Shown: one piece after another, positions 15,001 to 24,900 of the stretch
Position numbering within the stretch: position 1 is the first letter of the stretch
How the letters are laid out: the number at the start of each line of letters is the position of its first letter
Assembly (NCBI GenBank): GCA_963662175.1
Contig: OY759218.1
Location: forward strand, 54,009,427 to 54,073,426
DNA: 64,000 nucleotides
DNA from: Aradus depressus
Lineage: Eukaryota > Arthropoda > Insecta > Hemiptera > Aradidae
Direction of reading: 5' to 3'
Notes under the pieces: model-generated
What the model saw: the letters and a program-made list of their open reading frames with translations, nothing else
What the model was told of the DNA's origin: nothing
Database searches by the model: none
Position numbers and translations under genes: made by a program

Positions 15001-18000
15001 CAGGTGCAATATATACTCCATGAATCTAATTCTGCTATGTAACGGGGACATGCCTAACTGCAAAGCGTCTTCACTTAGTGCTCGTGAAGAAATGGTAGAC
15101 ATGGAATTCATTTCTGAGGGTTTTGCTTTGCAAATTACACAGTTGGCGGAGGAAGGAGTGTTCGTGATGGTCTGAGCAATTTTACCATCTATCATGGTGA
15201 AATACATCCGATGGGCCACTCTTATTGAAGAAGATTCAAAACTTATTACGGTTTCTAACAATGATTTGATTTCTTCGTCAATGCGGTGCTTTTCTTCTCG
15301 GATAAGTGCAGGTGTTTCCTTTTTAAATTGAAATTTCAAGGGCCTACAATATCTGGTTGACGAAGGACGGTCGTTGTCCCACACAGTTGTATCATCTGCA
15401 GCCAGTGTGATCTTGAGAGGTACAATAGATGTCATAAATAGGTTCGAGTCAGATGAATCTGTTTCTCTTTCTGAAAACATCTGCATGAACTCAGATTGCC
15501 CGGAAGCACCGTCACACCCCCATTTCGTATGCATTATAAGGCTACAATCTTTTAATATGTCCAAATCAGCTTCGTTTTTAGTGTCTAGAATCCGTTTGGT
15601 TGTGTGGTCAAGCATATCCTGTAATTTCACCGTTACGGAGGTTTCGGTGATATCAGCATTAGCTGGATAACATTTTTTCTTTGCTTCTAATATTCGTTTG
15701 TAGCTCGGAAAAATATCAAACCCGAGGTTTTGAGTGGCTTTCCGGATTGTTTTATAAGCGGTTGTAGTAAGTTTGGTTTGAATTATAAGTGCTAATGCAG
15801 CATCCACTTCAAATCCTTGTTGATTTTTGCATTTGCAATTAGGAGATGCAGCAGCGTTTATCAGTTCTTGAGAATACGATTCTTGAAGGTGTTGAACCTT
15901 GTACTTTCTCGCCTTACAACCGCTCTCTAGGAAATTTTTAGTCGGCCTCCCTCCTCTGTTTACTTCATCGAGTGAAAATTCTGACTTTCCACCACCACTC
16001 ACAGGTAGAGTAACAATAAAATTACCTTTTAACCATTCACTATGTCTTTGAAAAAAATTGGTCTTATTATTATAAACGTCTTTTAACTTTTTATTATATT
16101 TTGGAATGAATCGTTTACTCACTTGTTTACTTATCATAGATAGTTCATCCTCCTCGAGATGTGGATACAACAAATGAAAACACAATTTCAAGTTGGGTTC
16201 ATCTTTCATGAGTTCCTCGCAAACTATTCGGTACGGAATTATAAGGGTCCCCGACTCGCACATTTTTATCACACAACGCGACCAATAATAAAACAGTACT
16301 AAACATTCCCTATTTAATTTCTTAGGTCTTAGTTAACCTTTGATAGAATCAAGTGTTGTTTACACTTCCCATAACGTTCTCCTGACTAATAGGCATCAAC
16401 AGACTTGTGATTATTTTCGTACATACTCGTATTCACGCATTCAAATCTGTGTGAAGGTCACAGCCGGCAACCGCCGGTCCTGAAACTTTTACCGTAATTA
16501 GTTCAACATCATATCTATAGAAAAAAATTAGGAAGAGACTGGAGGAAGGTGGAGCTGATTGTGAAAGCCTTTTCAGAAATCGATAAGCTTTTTTTTTTTT
16601 TAGTATCTTATACATCCCTTATTTTTCTGCATATTTCCAATATACTAGGAAGCTGACGCGTGGCTTTTATCTTACATATGTTGGGTAATTAACATGCAAA
16701 CTTTCGTAATTTTAATTAAAACAACAGGCGTCCGAGGTAGAAAAGAAGTTGCGAAGCGAAAACGTACGATAATCAGTACTCGTCAAAAGGCATTTTTTAA
16801 ATTCTCTCAACGATCCCAAAAAAAATCTACATGGAAAATTGGTGCAGTACATTCATTTATGACTATTAACCTTTGCAAAACTCCAAGAATTTGTCAAAAA
16901 TAAAGAATGTCATGTTCGAGGTTTTTTCCACCTTGGAAACACTGTGCGTCGTTCTGTCAAAAGCTATTGGACTGGATTTTTTTTTTTTTTTTTCTTTTCC
17001 ACTTGGAACCACAGCTAGTTTCTACTTAAGAACGCCGGGCACCTTAGATAGTATGCGCCTTGCAACTCCGTGCAACCAGCTATTAAGTTCTTAGGACCGC
17101 TGAGCAACACAGATAGTACGTAGTTCGGAACGTTGGGATACCGTTGGGAACAGCGGATGCCCTAGGTATTTTGTGCTTAAGAACGCTGATGAGAGCTATT
17201 ATTTACCGTGCAACGGTGGACCTCCTAGGTAATACATGCTTAGGAAACCCACCGTATTAAAATTAGGGCTATATCCCATATTTAAGAAAGCTCCATGTGA
17301 GGTTCATCCAGCATTAATGCACCCCCGCCCCTCCCGTCCAAAAGGGTCACAGCCAATTTTTAAATATTACTTTTGAAACTTGAATTTAAGTATATGCTTG
17401 CCCCCCCATACCCCCCTCCCGTTGACAATTTTGTGACGTCACATATCCTTTTTTTGTTTTTGTCTTTTCCCCCCCTCCCGTTCAACATTTTCAGATGTCA
17501 CGCAGCGTATTTTTCAATTTGGCCTTTAAGAATACTACATGTGAAATTCCATGACAATCCGATCATCCGTTAGAGACCTATCACTATCTTTATATTAGGC
17601 CTAGCCCCCCCCCCCTCCTTCCTTTCAAATTTTGAGACCACACAACCTATTTTTTAATTTGGCTTTTTAGAATACTACATGTGAAATTCCATGACAATCC
17701 GACTATTAGTTAATGAGTTACCGGTATCTTTATACTAAGGCCTATCCCCACAACCCCCCCTCCCGTGCAAAATTTAGCCATTCATTTTTATTATATAGAT
17801 ATAGATATGTAAAAAATGAATAAAACGAAACAGTAAGTAAATGACAAAGATGACAACCAAACAACCAAAGATAAATCGAAGAACTTGCCAGAAGCGAAGA
17901 TTTAAAAACAACCAAGAAAATAACATACACTAAAAACTGAATAAAACAAAACGGTAAGTAAATGATTTTAGGGTGTCTGAGATCGATTCACTTGATCGAT

Positions 18001-21000
18001 TCATTGTTCACTTCGATCTTTACGACCCCAAAACATCGATTCTTCGATTAATCTATCTCAGATCGCCATCCCTATAATTAACAGCTAAGAACTCTTCATA
18101 AGAACCTTCCTCGAACTTCAACGAATATTTGAAGAAAAAAAAATTAGCCGAATTGGTCCAGCCGTTCTCGAGTTTTGCGCTTAGCAAAATTAGCCATTCA
18201 TTTTTATTATATAGACGATATATCACTTTTAAATTAAAATATACAATAATATCAGTGGCTTGGCCGCAAAATTATTTATATTTTTCATATTACTTGAATT
18301 TTTTCGAATAAATGTAATTTATTTTTATATCAGGTTCTTTGTCATGGAATTTCATATGTAGTATTTCTAGAGGGCACATTGAAAAATACGCTTTGTGACA
18401 TCTCAACATTCTGAAAGGGGGGGGGGGGGGGGGGGGGCTAAGCATAAAAATAATACTGACCCATAAAGGTAATCGGATTCTCATGAAATTTCACATGTAG
18501 TAGTAGTAACTACGTACTAGCTGTGATGCCCAGCGTTCTTACTACATACTAGCTGTGGGGCCCGCCGTTGCAAATCACATACTAGCTGTGGTCACAAGCG
18601 TTCTTAAGAATGCACTGGCTAGGACGTCCAGTGATGCTAAGTATTCACTTGCTGTGGTTTCCGCCGTTGAATGGCGCATACTAGCTAAAAACTTACTAGT
18701 TGAAAGACTATAAGCCTTATTCCGTATGAATAATTGAAAATTATAACATCATGAATGTATTGTTGAAGAATTGAATAGGATTCGAACGAGAGATATTAGG
18801 AGAAAAGTCAAAGTTCCCCGGGCAACGCCGGGTATTACTGCTAGTAATGTTATAACAATAGTATAGTTGTGTATTGTTGTAGGCATAAACAGACTTATAG
18901 TAAAAATGGAGTGAATTAGCAAGCAATAAAATTAAAGAGTTATTCACGAAAGCGCAGTGTTTCATTAAGGATTTACCTATTTTTAAGACCCTACAACGCT
19001 TCAATAATAAGTAAAAACAAAAATAGTGTGAGCTTAGAACACACGCCAGAAGTGAAACTTCTTTCGCGATTTTTTGTTTTGTTTTTTGGTTCATAAATAT
19101 TATTTTTATGTTGTATTAGTTAAATCAACATTATTTTCGTTGTTAGGAAAATCAGAAATCACTACATTTGATTCCAAAGAAGAGACAATAAGCCTAAGGT
19201 GGGAGAAATAAGAAATGTAGGTTTTTGAACGCGAGAGAATTGAGAAAGAAAAAGAGACGCTGTTATTGACGCCAGAAATGCTAAGCCGGTGTACACTCAC
19301 CTTTGTGATTCATTATCAGTAGATTGGATATTAATATGAAAATGTTGTTCCTCCGAACAGTGAAGTGGGAGAGTGACGTGAGGAGAGAGGCGCCTCGGGC
19401 TGCTCCCCTGGCTGTTGGTGAGACGGGAGGCGGAGTAGGGAGCGCTCCTCTCTACTAGCCCGTCCAACCATCCCCAACTGCCACTCTTAGTATTCAAAAA
19501 AATGAAATGCTTTCACTCACTCTTGAGCGCAAACCACTCGTTCGATTTCGTCCAAATTTCGTCTTTAATCGGTGCACTCACAGATTATACACTTTGTTTT
19601 CAAAAAAGGTCACTTTAACCCACTTTTTTGGGGGACGAACTAAAACACTGATGCGGAGCGGGTGTGGGAGGTGTTCGGCGCGTCACATAAGTTCATAACT
19701 CATTTACCAGCTAAGTCCCCAAGTTGCCCAGTGCGCGTAAAGAAGTTTCACTTCAAAAATCGTCAGTTGCACCAACCTTTTCCACATAAAGCGTCTAACT
19801 TTTTTTTCTTCAAATGTATCCCCACCATTTCGTTTCGATAGGACGGAAGATAATTAAAAATACCATAGAATCTTGACCGGTAGTTTCTGAAAGTTGTATG
19901 GCAATCAGTGCTCGAATCCCACACCTTGAACGTGTAATGTATAAGGGTACCCATACACCTACAGGAAATCCTCAAGGAAAAATATAAGTATATTAAAATA
20001 TAAATTCTGTTAAAAATTCTGGAGACATGTCAGAATAGGACAGTTCCGACACTCACTTCACAAATCCTCAAGGCCGATTACACGTCAACTACACGCAGCA
20101 AGACAGGTAAAATCCGGCCTCAAGGCGAAAAAAGAATTTATTTTTTGGCCTTTCCCATCCCTCACGCCATACACGTTGGGGTATTCCTCAAGGCTTGGAC
20201 TGTTCAGGAGAACCTTGAGGAAAACCCGCTCATGTATGGCTACCTTAACTCAGCTATAAAATTAAAAATAACTCGAAAAACATTGCATCTATCAAAAAAA
20301 TTGCTCGATATAAAACATGCATGAAAAAATATGCAAAATCATTTTCTTGGAAGAAACAGTAGGGGTTCCCTATTGAAATCAAAAGTCTCAAGCGAGAATT
20401 CTCAAATTCTGACCATCTAATCCCTGGAAAAAGTAGGAAGGGCCCCCCATTGGAAGTTGTTTGTAGCTTCAATAATTTCCGAGATCCCTGTGGTAGCCTG
20501 CAGCCACTTCAGTTTGGACATCCTGTTTTGCATTTATATTTGATTGTCTTTGAATTTTATATATTTTCAAAATTGTATGAATTTTTGTGTGGCAGGGGGC
20601 TCCCAATGAGCCCCTGGACTCTTAAGAAATAGTAAAATATTTCTATGAAAACATTCTCAGGAATGACATAGAGAGCTCAGTTGAGGAAGAAGAAGAGTTA
20701 ACCGGAGGGAGCTGCCTTGCCAAAGAGAGAGGCCAATGTTCCCAGTTCTTAGATTTGTTCTCAGTATTTATACAAAAGGTTTAAAAAAATTATTTCGACG
20801 TATTGATCATCCTTTGATATGTCTTAAAGTCCAAGTAAACATTGTCAAAGTGAAACTAAAAGAATAATTAAATAAATAAAACAAATTTATGTGTTTGAAA
20901 TATTGTCTCTTTTACAAAAAATATAACTTTTTGTAACGTTACAACTAAACCTGACGATGGTATAATGCCCAAACCGGTAGTATTTGTAAATGTTGTTTAG

Positions 21001-21985
21001 TGGAAGAGACAATATTTCAACAAAGAAGTTTGTTTTATTTATTTTATTAAAAATTTCCACAATATGTCCGGGTTCTTCAGCTTGCAAGTTGTTAAAAGAA
21101 TAGATAAGTACACGGTAATTATTCTAAAGCAATCCAAAATTGAAGAAAAATAGTTTTGAAAAACATTTTCTTCGCGTAGAGTGCTGCTAATGAAATTTTT
21201 TTTTTTCTAATTGTTATTTATATTGAATAATAAAAAAAAATAAACTAAAAGGAATAGATTTCGTGAAATACAATTGATGTGTAGTTGATATGCCAGCATG
21301 AAGTTGAAGTTGCCAATTGGGAACATTGGCCTCCACACGGTTAGATAATTATGTGAGTTTGTAATGTTAGGTTTGAAGAATCAGGTGGAGCTGTGTGGAG
21401 ATTTACAGAGCTCTCTCAGCTGAGTGAGAAACACGGTGTTGGGTCTCTGAGAGGAAGATTTGAGGTGACCAATGGACCGAGCACTCTGGCCACAGTGGTG
21501 GCACACTTTGATTGCGAGCGTGCCACACTATCTGGCATTGACTTTCAGCTATTAGGACACGGATACCGCATCTCACTAATCAAAAAGAGATTTGTCTCAG
21601 GTAAAAATGCACACTTATAAGCAAAGGCCGAATTTCCAATATGTTTCACCTTTTCTCTCAGTTTTTGACTGAATAACTTTAGAAATCATGCTAATAGGAT
21701 CCTATACACTGCATTTGAAATAAATATTCCTATGATGACCACTTCTACGATATTTTTACTTTGACTGATAAACACGGGTTGGCGTGATTTAACATTTCTT
21801 TTCATTGATTTGCCGTTTTGAACAAAGAGAGGTATTAAAGGTCACCCTAAAGCTTCCCGAACTTTTTAAACACCGAGATGATTGTTATTTTATTTATTTT
21901 AATTTTTTTAGGAAAATATATTTGTGAGGGTTACGATGCAGATTCCAAATTTCGTTACTGTACTCCATCTGCAATAGAAAGTTAA
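3097..21985 (+). CDS. FCHO: FCHO1/2-type muniscin (F-BAR and mu-homology endocytic adaptor), 3' part, 12 exons
   Basis: FCHO proteins bend the plasma membrane through an F-BAR domain and recruit AP-2, Eps15 and intersectin at the start of clathrin-mediated endocytosis. Exons read here: 3097-3199, 7189-7331, 7615-7748, 9499-9566, 9705-9844, 10280-10458, 10545-10735, 11548-11703, 12190-12322, 13416-13618, 21371-21600 and 21912-21985 (TAA). Phases agree at every junction, giving about 584 codons. Exon 1 encodes a Lys-rich tract; exons 2-3 hold the family signatures VDEEGYCVRPK and FYSSSDTDSDEE; exon 7 has SRGPSPLTLG and then opens the mu-homology domain, which runs to the C-terminus (SFPAGIVNILTTNPNPAQL, SEQNPSASY, GVTNMQTKP, GYRISLIKKRF). 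The F-BAR domain must lie left of the window. The intron 13618-21371 contains a Transib transposon. The exons at 9499 and 9705 are the least certain (low-complexity linker). An AATAAA lies at 22097-22102. Confidence 0.93.
4378..4690 (-). mobile_element. tRNA-derived SINE, family 1, copy 1
   Basis: About 310 bp matching the copies at 39008-39270 and 45648-45970. The right end, read on the minus strand, carries the tRNA-like box B (GGTTCGAAACCCGGC, around 4620-4635). The body contains the family-specific stretches CTACTACCAGAGCGCTCT and GACATCGTACAGGCTCG. A piece of the same SINE follows in opposite orientation at about 4675-4757, making a small inverted pair that abuts a LINE fragment. Confidence 0.75.
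4742..6300 (+). mobile_element. LINE fragment, RT C-terminus plus RNase H (I/Jockey group), decayed
   Basis: The first reading frame (4750-5604) encodes the end of a non-LTR reverse transcriptase, with the usual KFLGLVLDEKLSW and LDYGGMVYAS blocks after the catalytic domain. A second frame (from about 5583) gives an RNase H start (YTDASKLDEGVGAAV, then HTGELFALSMAL with the catalytic Glu). A third frame (5758-6129) gives its end (GIRGNELVDAAAKEAA, with the final Asp of the RNase H site). The pieces lie in different frames and some sequence is missing between 5795 and 5800, so the copy is dead. The 5' part, including endonuclease and RT palm, is absent. A TGTATG-rich tract at 6340-6420 may be part of the 3' UTR. 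Confidence 0.85.
6600..6750. repeat. Short dispersed repeat, inverse copy at 32935-33070
   Basis: Roughly 150 bp containing TACAAAGTCGAGCGATTGTC and CTTGAATGCCTTGTTCCTCG. The reverse complement of the same stretch is found at about 32935-33070. It looks like a small non-autonomous DNA element, but I could not define ends or a target duplication. Confidence 0.6.
7867..8950. mobile_element. 1.08-kb foldback element (two ~540-bp inverted arms)
   Basis: The left end (CAGGGTGATTCCCTCGTAAC) and the right end are reverse complements. The complementarity continues inward through the whole element to a centre near 8400, where a run of about 20 A residues separates the arms. Landmarks pair across the axis: the tract around 7905-7960 with 8860-8915, and the GATTCGATTTACATCA region with its complement near 8325. 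The arms are close to but not fully identical, and about 50 bp are present in only one arm (8755-8815). It sits in the FCHO intron between exons 7615-7748 and 9499-9566. No coding capacity is supported. Confidence 0.88.
9945..10160. repeat. Dispersed repeat family A, copy 1
   Basis: Begins AATAAAGCTGAAACGAGG and contains the recurring blocks ACGGCTGGACGAATTTTC, AATAGGCTATGTGGC and ATTTCGAACGGGAGGAGGG. Related sequence occurs at 13685-14147, 16952-17790, 18080-18500 and 34515-34830. A unit of about 150 bp (…CATTAACGGATGGTC…ACATGTAGTATTCTTAAAAG…) is repeated in tandem in several copies. Confidence 0.75.
12640..12740. repeat. Near-perfect palindrome with (TA)n centre
   Basis: TATATATGACATTTTTTAAG followed by AAGAGTA is mirrored by its reverse complement across a (TA)n core centred near 12690. 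It lies in the FCHO intron between 12322 and 13416. No coding content. Confidence 0.9.
12905..13015 (-). mobile_element. tRNA-derived SINE, family 1, partial copy
   Basis: Shares the blocks CTAAATTTTGC, GAGTACCTGACATCG-like and AGGCTCGGGACCATCGCT with the other family-1 copies. The tRNA-like head is missing. Confidence 0.6.
13685..14147. repeat. Dispersed repeat family A, copy 2, left part (Transib target)
   Basis: Two head-to-tail units of about 150 bp (GACGCCACATAGCCT…CATGTGAAATTTCATGATAA), then a segment ending GCATTCATTTTTATTATATAG-like and CTAACTGACCCGACAGA. The Transib element is inserted right after this. The same terminal segment without the insertion occurs at 18140-18212. Confidence 0.75.
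14153..14186 (+). repeat. Transib left terminal inverted repeat with internal hairpin
   Basis: Starts with CACAGTG, identical to the consensus heptamer of vertebrate recombination signal sequences. Immediately inside, GTTTCCAAAA (14159-14168) and TTTTGGAAAC (14176-14185) form a hairpin. The outermost 14 bases match the right end. Confidence 0.9.
14368..16263 (-). CDS. Transib transposase, RAG1-core-like, 631 aa, uninterrupted
   Basis: Cuts and joins DNA at the Transib ends; the family is the source of the RAG1 recombinase core. The first ATG is at 16263-16261; there is no stop until 14368. Numbered from this Met, residues equivalent to the RAG1 active site are visible: D251 in WGCDGASGQ (RAG1 ESCDGMG, D600), D359 in TMIDGK (D708), and E565 in GALSEEAQESRNK (RAG1 GAWASEGNESGNK, E962). 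The zinc-binding residues also match: C375/C378 in NCVIC (C727/C730), and H542/H547 in VHKILIH (RAG1 FHKTLAH, H937/H942). TNDGNVARRFF corresponds to RAG1 HCDIGNAAEF. The N-terminal part has CKC (around 143-145), perhaps metal-binding. No RAG2-like frame exists inside the element. The intact frame suggests recent activity. Confidence 0.93.
   Translation of the reverse strand: MCESGTLIIPYRIVCEELMKDEPNLKLCFHLLYPHLEEDELSMISKQVSKRFIPKYNKKLKDVYNNKTNFFQRHSEWLKGNFIVTLPVSGGGKSEFSLDEVNRGGRPTKNFLESGCKARKYKVQHLQESYSQELINAAASPNCKCKNQQGFEVDAALALIIQTKLTTTAYKTIRKATQNLGFDIFPSYKRILEAKKKCYPANADITETSVTVKLQDMLDHTTKRILDTKNEADLDILKDCSLIMHTKWGCDGASGQSEFMQMFSERETDSSDSNLFMTSIVPLKITLAADDTTVWDNDRPSSTRYCRPLKFQFKKETPALIREEKHRIDEEIKSLLETVISFESSSIRVAHRMYFTMIDGKIAQTITNTPSSANCVICKAKPSEMNSMSTISSRALSEDALQLGMSPLHSRIRFMEYILHLGYNLDFKQWRTTVATREIKNETKKRIQIEFATKVGIKVDVVKQGAGTTNDGNVARRFFEDPSLTAEITKVDVQLIERLVTILQVICSNSVIDSVRFGEFAEKTADLAIRMYPWYNLPSTVHKILIHGKEIIESAALPIGALSEEAQESRNKDYKLYRINHSRKISRVATNEDIFHMMMLSSDPFISHLRPHVQKKTLPLSEQALCLIKEL
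16920..16946 (-). repeat. Transib right terminal inverted repeat
   Basis: Read on the minus strand: CACAGTGTTTCCAAGGTGG followed by AAAAAACC. The 14-bp identity with the left end then breaks. The A-run ending in CC lies 11 bp from the heptamer and resembles the nonamer of recombination signals (7 of 9 positions match ACAAAAACC), which may be chance. Confidence 0.9.
16952..17800. repeat. Dispersed repeat family A (right of Transib) with minisatellite-like part
   Basis: Follows the Transib insertion. 17000-17260 has degenerate units of about 40-80 bp built on GCTAGT…AAGAACGC…GGTAATACATGC-like motifs. 17280-17770 has several family-A units with C-rich CCCCCCTCCCGTTCAAAATT blocks. The minisatellite-like motif recurs in inverse orientation at 18500-18690. 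Confidence 0.6.
18080..18500. repeat. Dispersed repeat family A, copy 3, with a 21-nt G tract
   Basis: 18110-18212 nearly duplicates 14030-14130 (GGTCCAGCCGTTCTCGAG, CATTCATTTTTATTATATAG). An inverse-oriented unit follows at 18330-18500, with a G run at 18417-18437. Confidence 0.7.
18690..19940. other. FCHO intron, no gene recognised
   Basis: No coding signal supported. 19370-19460 and 19620-19690 are locally GC-rich with no recognisable protein. Possibly degenerate mobile DNA. Confidence 0.4.
19940..20245. mobile_element. MITE-like element with ~35-bp imperfect inverted ends
   Basis: The left end TAAGGGTACCCATACACC…CCTCAAGG and the reverse complement of the right end (TAAGGTAGCCATACATGAG…CCTCAAGG) match over about 35 bp with several mismatches. 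The motif CCTCAAGG recurs inside, around 20068 and 20189. No open reading frame. No clear target duplication. Confidence 0.6.
20890..21065. repeat. Hammerhead-core-like foldback repeat, copy 1 (degenerate)
   Basis: GAAATATTGTCTC near 20897 is mirrored by GAGACAATATTTC near 21005. Between them is CTGACGATGG (20951) followed by a weak hairpin and CAAACCGGTAG, where other copies have GAAACCGGTAG. Lies in the FCHO intron just upstream of exon 21371-21600. Confidence 0.55.
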
Positions 21986-24900
21986 CAGAGGTAAAATGAA
22001 TCTCAGGTAATATTATTCGCATTATGTTTTTTTCAAAATAATGTAAAGAACTATATCTGTAGCTCTATATTTGCTATCGTATGTACCATGAGTTATAATA
22101 AAATAAATGAAAAGACACTGGGCTGTGTTCAGTTATAGAAATTATATGTAATCTTTAAGGAGTGTACTTGCAATAACTACTGTTTCGTATTATTGTGAAA
22201 TATTCAGGTGTCAATGAAACCGTACCTCGTATTTTTTTCGAAAACTTTTATTGTTTACTTTGGAATTTAATTTGAAATTATATCTATTTTAAATTTCTTG
22301 GGTCAAAATTGTTAAAAGTTGAGTGAGTATAATGGGTTAAGGTGTAGAGTATAACGCGTAATTACGATTTTTAAAAATTAGCTCCCCTCCTTTTCTAGTG
22401 GTTTTATTATTATGGTTAACATCTTCCTTTTGCACAATTTTTGTGCGAAATTTGAAGAAAACAAAAAAAAGGAATAACCTTTTGTTGTTTTTTATCGTTA
22501 GTATAACGTCTTCTCGCATATTCTCTGCCCAATTTCCATATTCAAAATTTTAAGAACGTGCGTTGTATTTTAATCGTAAAAAGTTTTAAGCGGAGTTTTC
22601 TTAAACAATTTTGAAGTAAGCACATTTAAGAAATCATCTAACCGATTTCGTTTACGAAAACAAAAAAAAAAAATGAACGTTCTAACTGACACCCTGAATG
22701 TTAACACATTTTGCCTTACTAAGTAAGTCCTATCACTTTTAGACATAACTTTTCTATATATTTTTCATATATATATATTTTTTTTCAACTACTAGATTTC
22801 TTGCACCTTATAGCCAGTCATTTATTATTATTTTTAAGCTTTAGTTGCTGTCTTAGATTGCTTAAAGTTGTTTTCCCTCCTCAAAATAGTGATAAGAAAC
22901 AATAATTGATCACTCTATTTTCTTATTACTAGACAATAAAGACTGGTTTCTATTGTTTATGGTCGCAATTTTTTAAAAATATTTTTTAGTTCAATTATTA
23001 CTTTATAATGATACTTATGTGACCATATACTATATATTTTTTTCTGGTGTACTATAAATTAGATGGGCACAAGTAAATTAATAAATAATGTTTTTTTCAT
23101 GTATGTTTTTAAATAATTGTTTTGTATACCGTAGACCAATGATGGTCATGAATAAAACTATATGGTATATAAACCTTTCAGAAATAAGTTGTTCGGCTCA
23201 ATAGTCCTTCGAAATACTTGTTATGAAGTTATGAACAATTCAGAGCCTAAATTCTCAATTCTCGCTTACTAAGTAGCTATAGATATGACTAATTGTACAC
23301 ACGGTAGTTAGTGTTGCTAATAACATACCCAGTCTTAAAACAACAATCCTCCCCAATATTAATTGATGTGCCGTTATAGTAATATTTTCGCCCTGTCTTC
23401 TGCTAAAAAAAATATTGTCGAAGTCCCATTAAATGCTAAAATAAATCTGATTTATTTTTTATGGAACTTGAGTATGTTTCCTTGCGAATCCTTCCGCTTG
23501 GACTTAATAAATAGTTACATATTCTTGCCAAAAACGGGTATTCGCGAAGAATTGCATTTTCAGTAAAAATATGGAAGTTGTTCGAAAGATCAACACCACC
23601 TTCAAAACTATTTTTATGCTAGTGAACTCACGTATACGGAAAATACTACCTAAAAAGTAACGGTTTCACACAACTTCGTCAGTCTATGTTGGATGAGAAA
23701 ATAAAATTCGCAATAAAAAACTGCGAATTAATATGAACATAATTACGTTAAGGTAAGAATTATGCTACAGTATGTACAAACGAAATTTTATAAAAATAAT
23801 TTCTGGAACCCGAAATCCTGGGATCGATAAAAACAGCCCAGGATTGCTGCAATACCTATAACATTCCATAGACTGAAAAAAATGTCACCATCATAAAATG
23901 CACGGCAAAGATTATATGCGATATTTATACTATATCATTCCAGTTTACTTATTTTATTTCTTGTTACATTCCAGTTTATTAGTATTTTTTTAAGAGCATA
24001 TTTTTTTATTATTCATGCATACTTATATATGTATAAATGTATGTACATATAAGTGCAATATATACATATAATAATACATATTTGTTATTTATGTTGTTTC
24101 AATTTGTGTATATATATAAAATGTATATATTCAAGAATACACTAATGAAATGAAATATATCGAATATTTATTTCCTTATTATTATTTTTTGTTAATCAGC
24201 GCTTACTCACATAACAAGAACATATTTACGACAATCATAAATTATTTAAGGAAGCATGTACTCTTCTTTTTACTTTTCATTATATTTCTCATCAGTAAAT
24301 GATTATAAAAACAATATTGTTATGAAATTTCAAAGTTTAATTCTATAAATTATTGTTACTATCACATATTTTCAATAATAAAAGTGTATTTTATTTATTC
24401 ATTCACTCTACCCATTTTTTTTGTTTCATTCAATTATTTTTCGGAAGCCATTTTGTATTAATGTTGTTGGTATTTTGACTAAACTGTTACGAGTCACCAC
24501 TGCATTAAAGCCAGACATTACCTTTTTTACAGAGAAACTAGTCTAGGTCTTGATTAAATACGACGAAATGTGAATAAAGGTGTAAAAAAGACCATAGAGA
24601 AACCTAGTCTAGTTTTGAATGAATACGTCGAAATGTGGTTGTGTTGTAAAAGCATGACTAAATTTGTCTAATTAAGATGTATAATGATGAACCAAGTAGG
24701 TATTACCACTGCTCAAAGAATAAATTCGAAAAGAGAAGTTAATTTTACTATCAATAAGGGGGCTCAAGTAAAATAAGCCAATGTCTATAAATGATCCTGA
24801 GTCCATAACCTAAACGAGCCGAGACATACTTTTACGGGTACGTGATCGAAGGTGTAAAAAGTACAAAAAAACTCTCATAAGATGTAAAAACAGCTAAAGA

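Larger units (their letters stand above)
14153..16946 (-). mobile_element. Transib-superfamily DNA transposon, apparently complete
   Basis: The element is 2794 bp. Its left end starts CACAGTGTTTCCAA and its right end, read on the minus strand, starts with the same 14 bases. Both are bordered by the 5-bp sequence CGTCG (14148-14152 and 16947-16951), a GC-rich 5-bp duplication of the kind known for Transib. It holds one gene, the RAG1-like transposase at 14368-16263 on the minus strand, with about 215 bp beyond its stop and 680 bp before its start. Removing the element and one CGTCG restores a continuous CCGACAGACGTCGTTCTGTC-like sequence in repeat family A. It lies in FCHO intron 13618-21371 in opposite orientation to the gene. 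Confidence 0.93.

Noticed and set aside
14657..15670. Plus-strand frames of 98-172 codons
   Set aside because: They are antisense to the Transib transposase and show no protein similarity.
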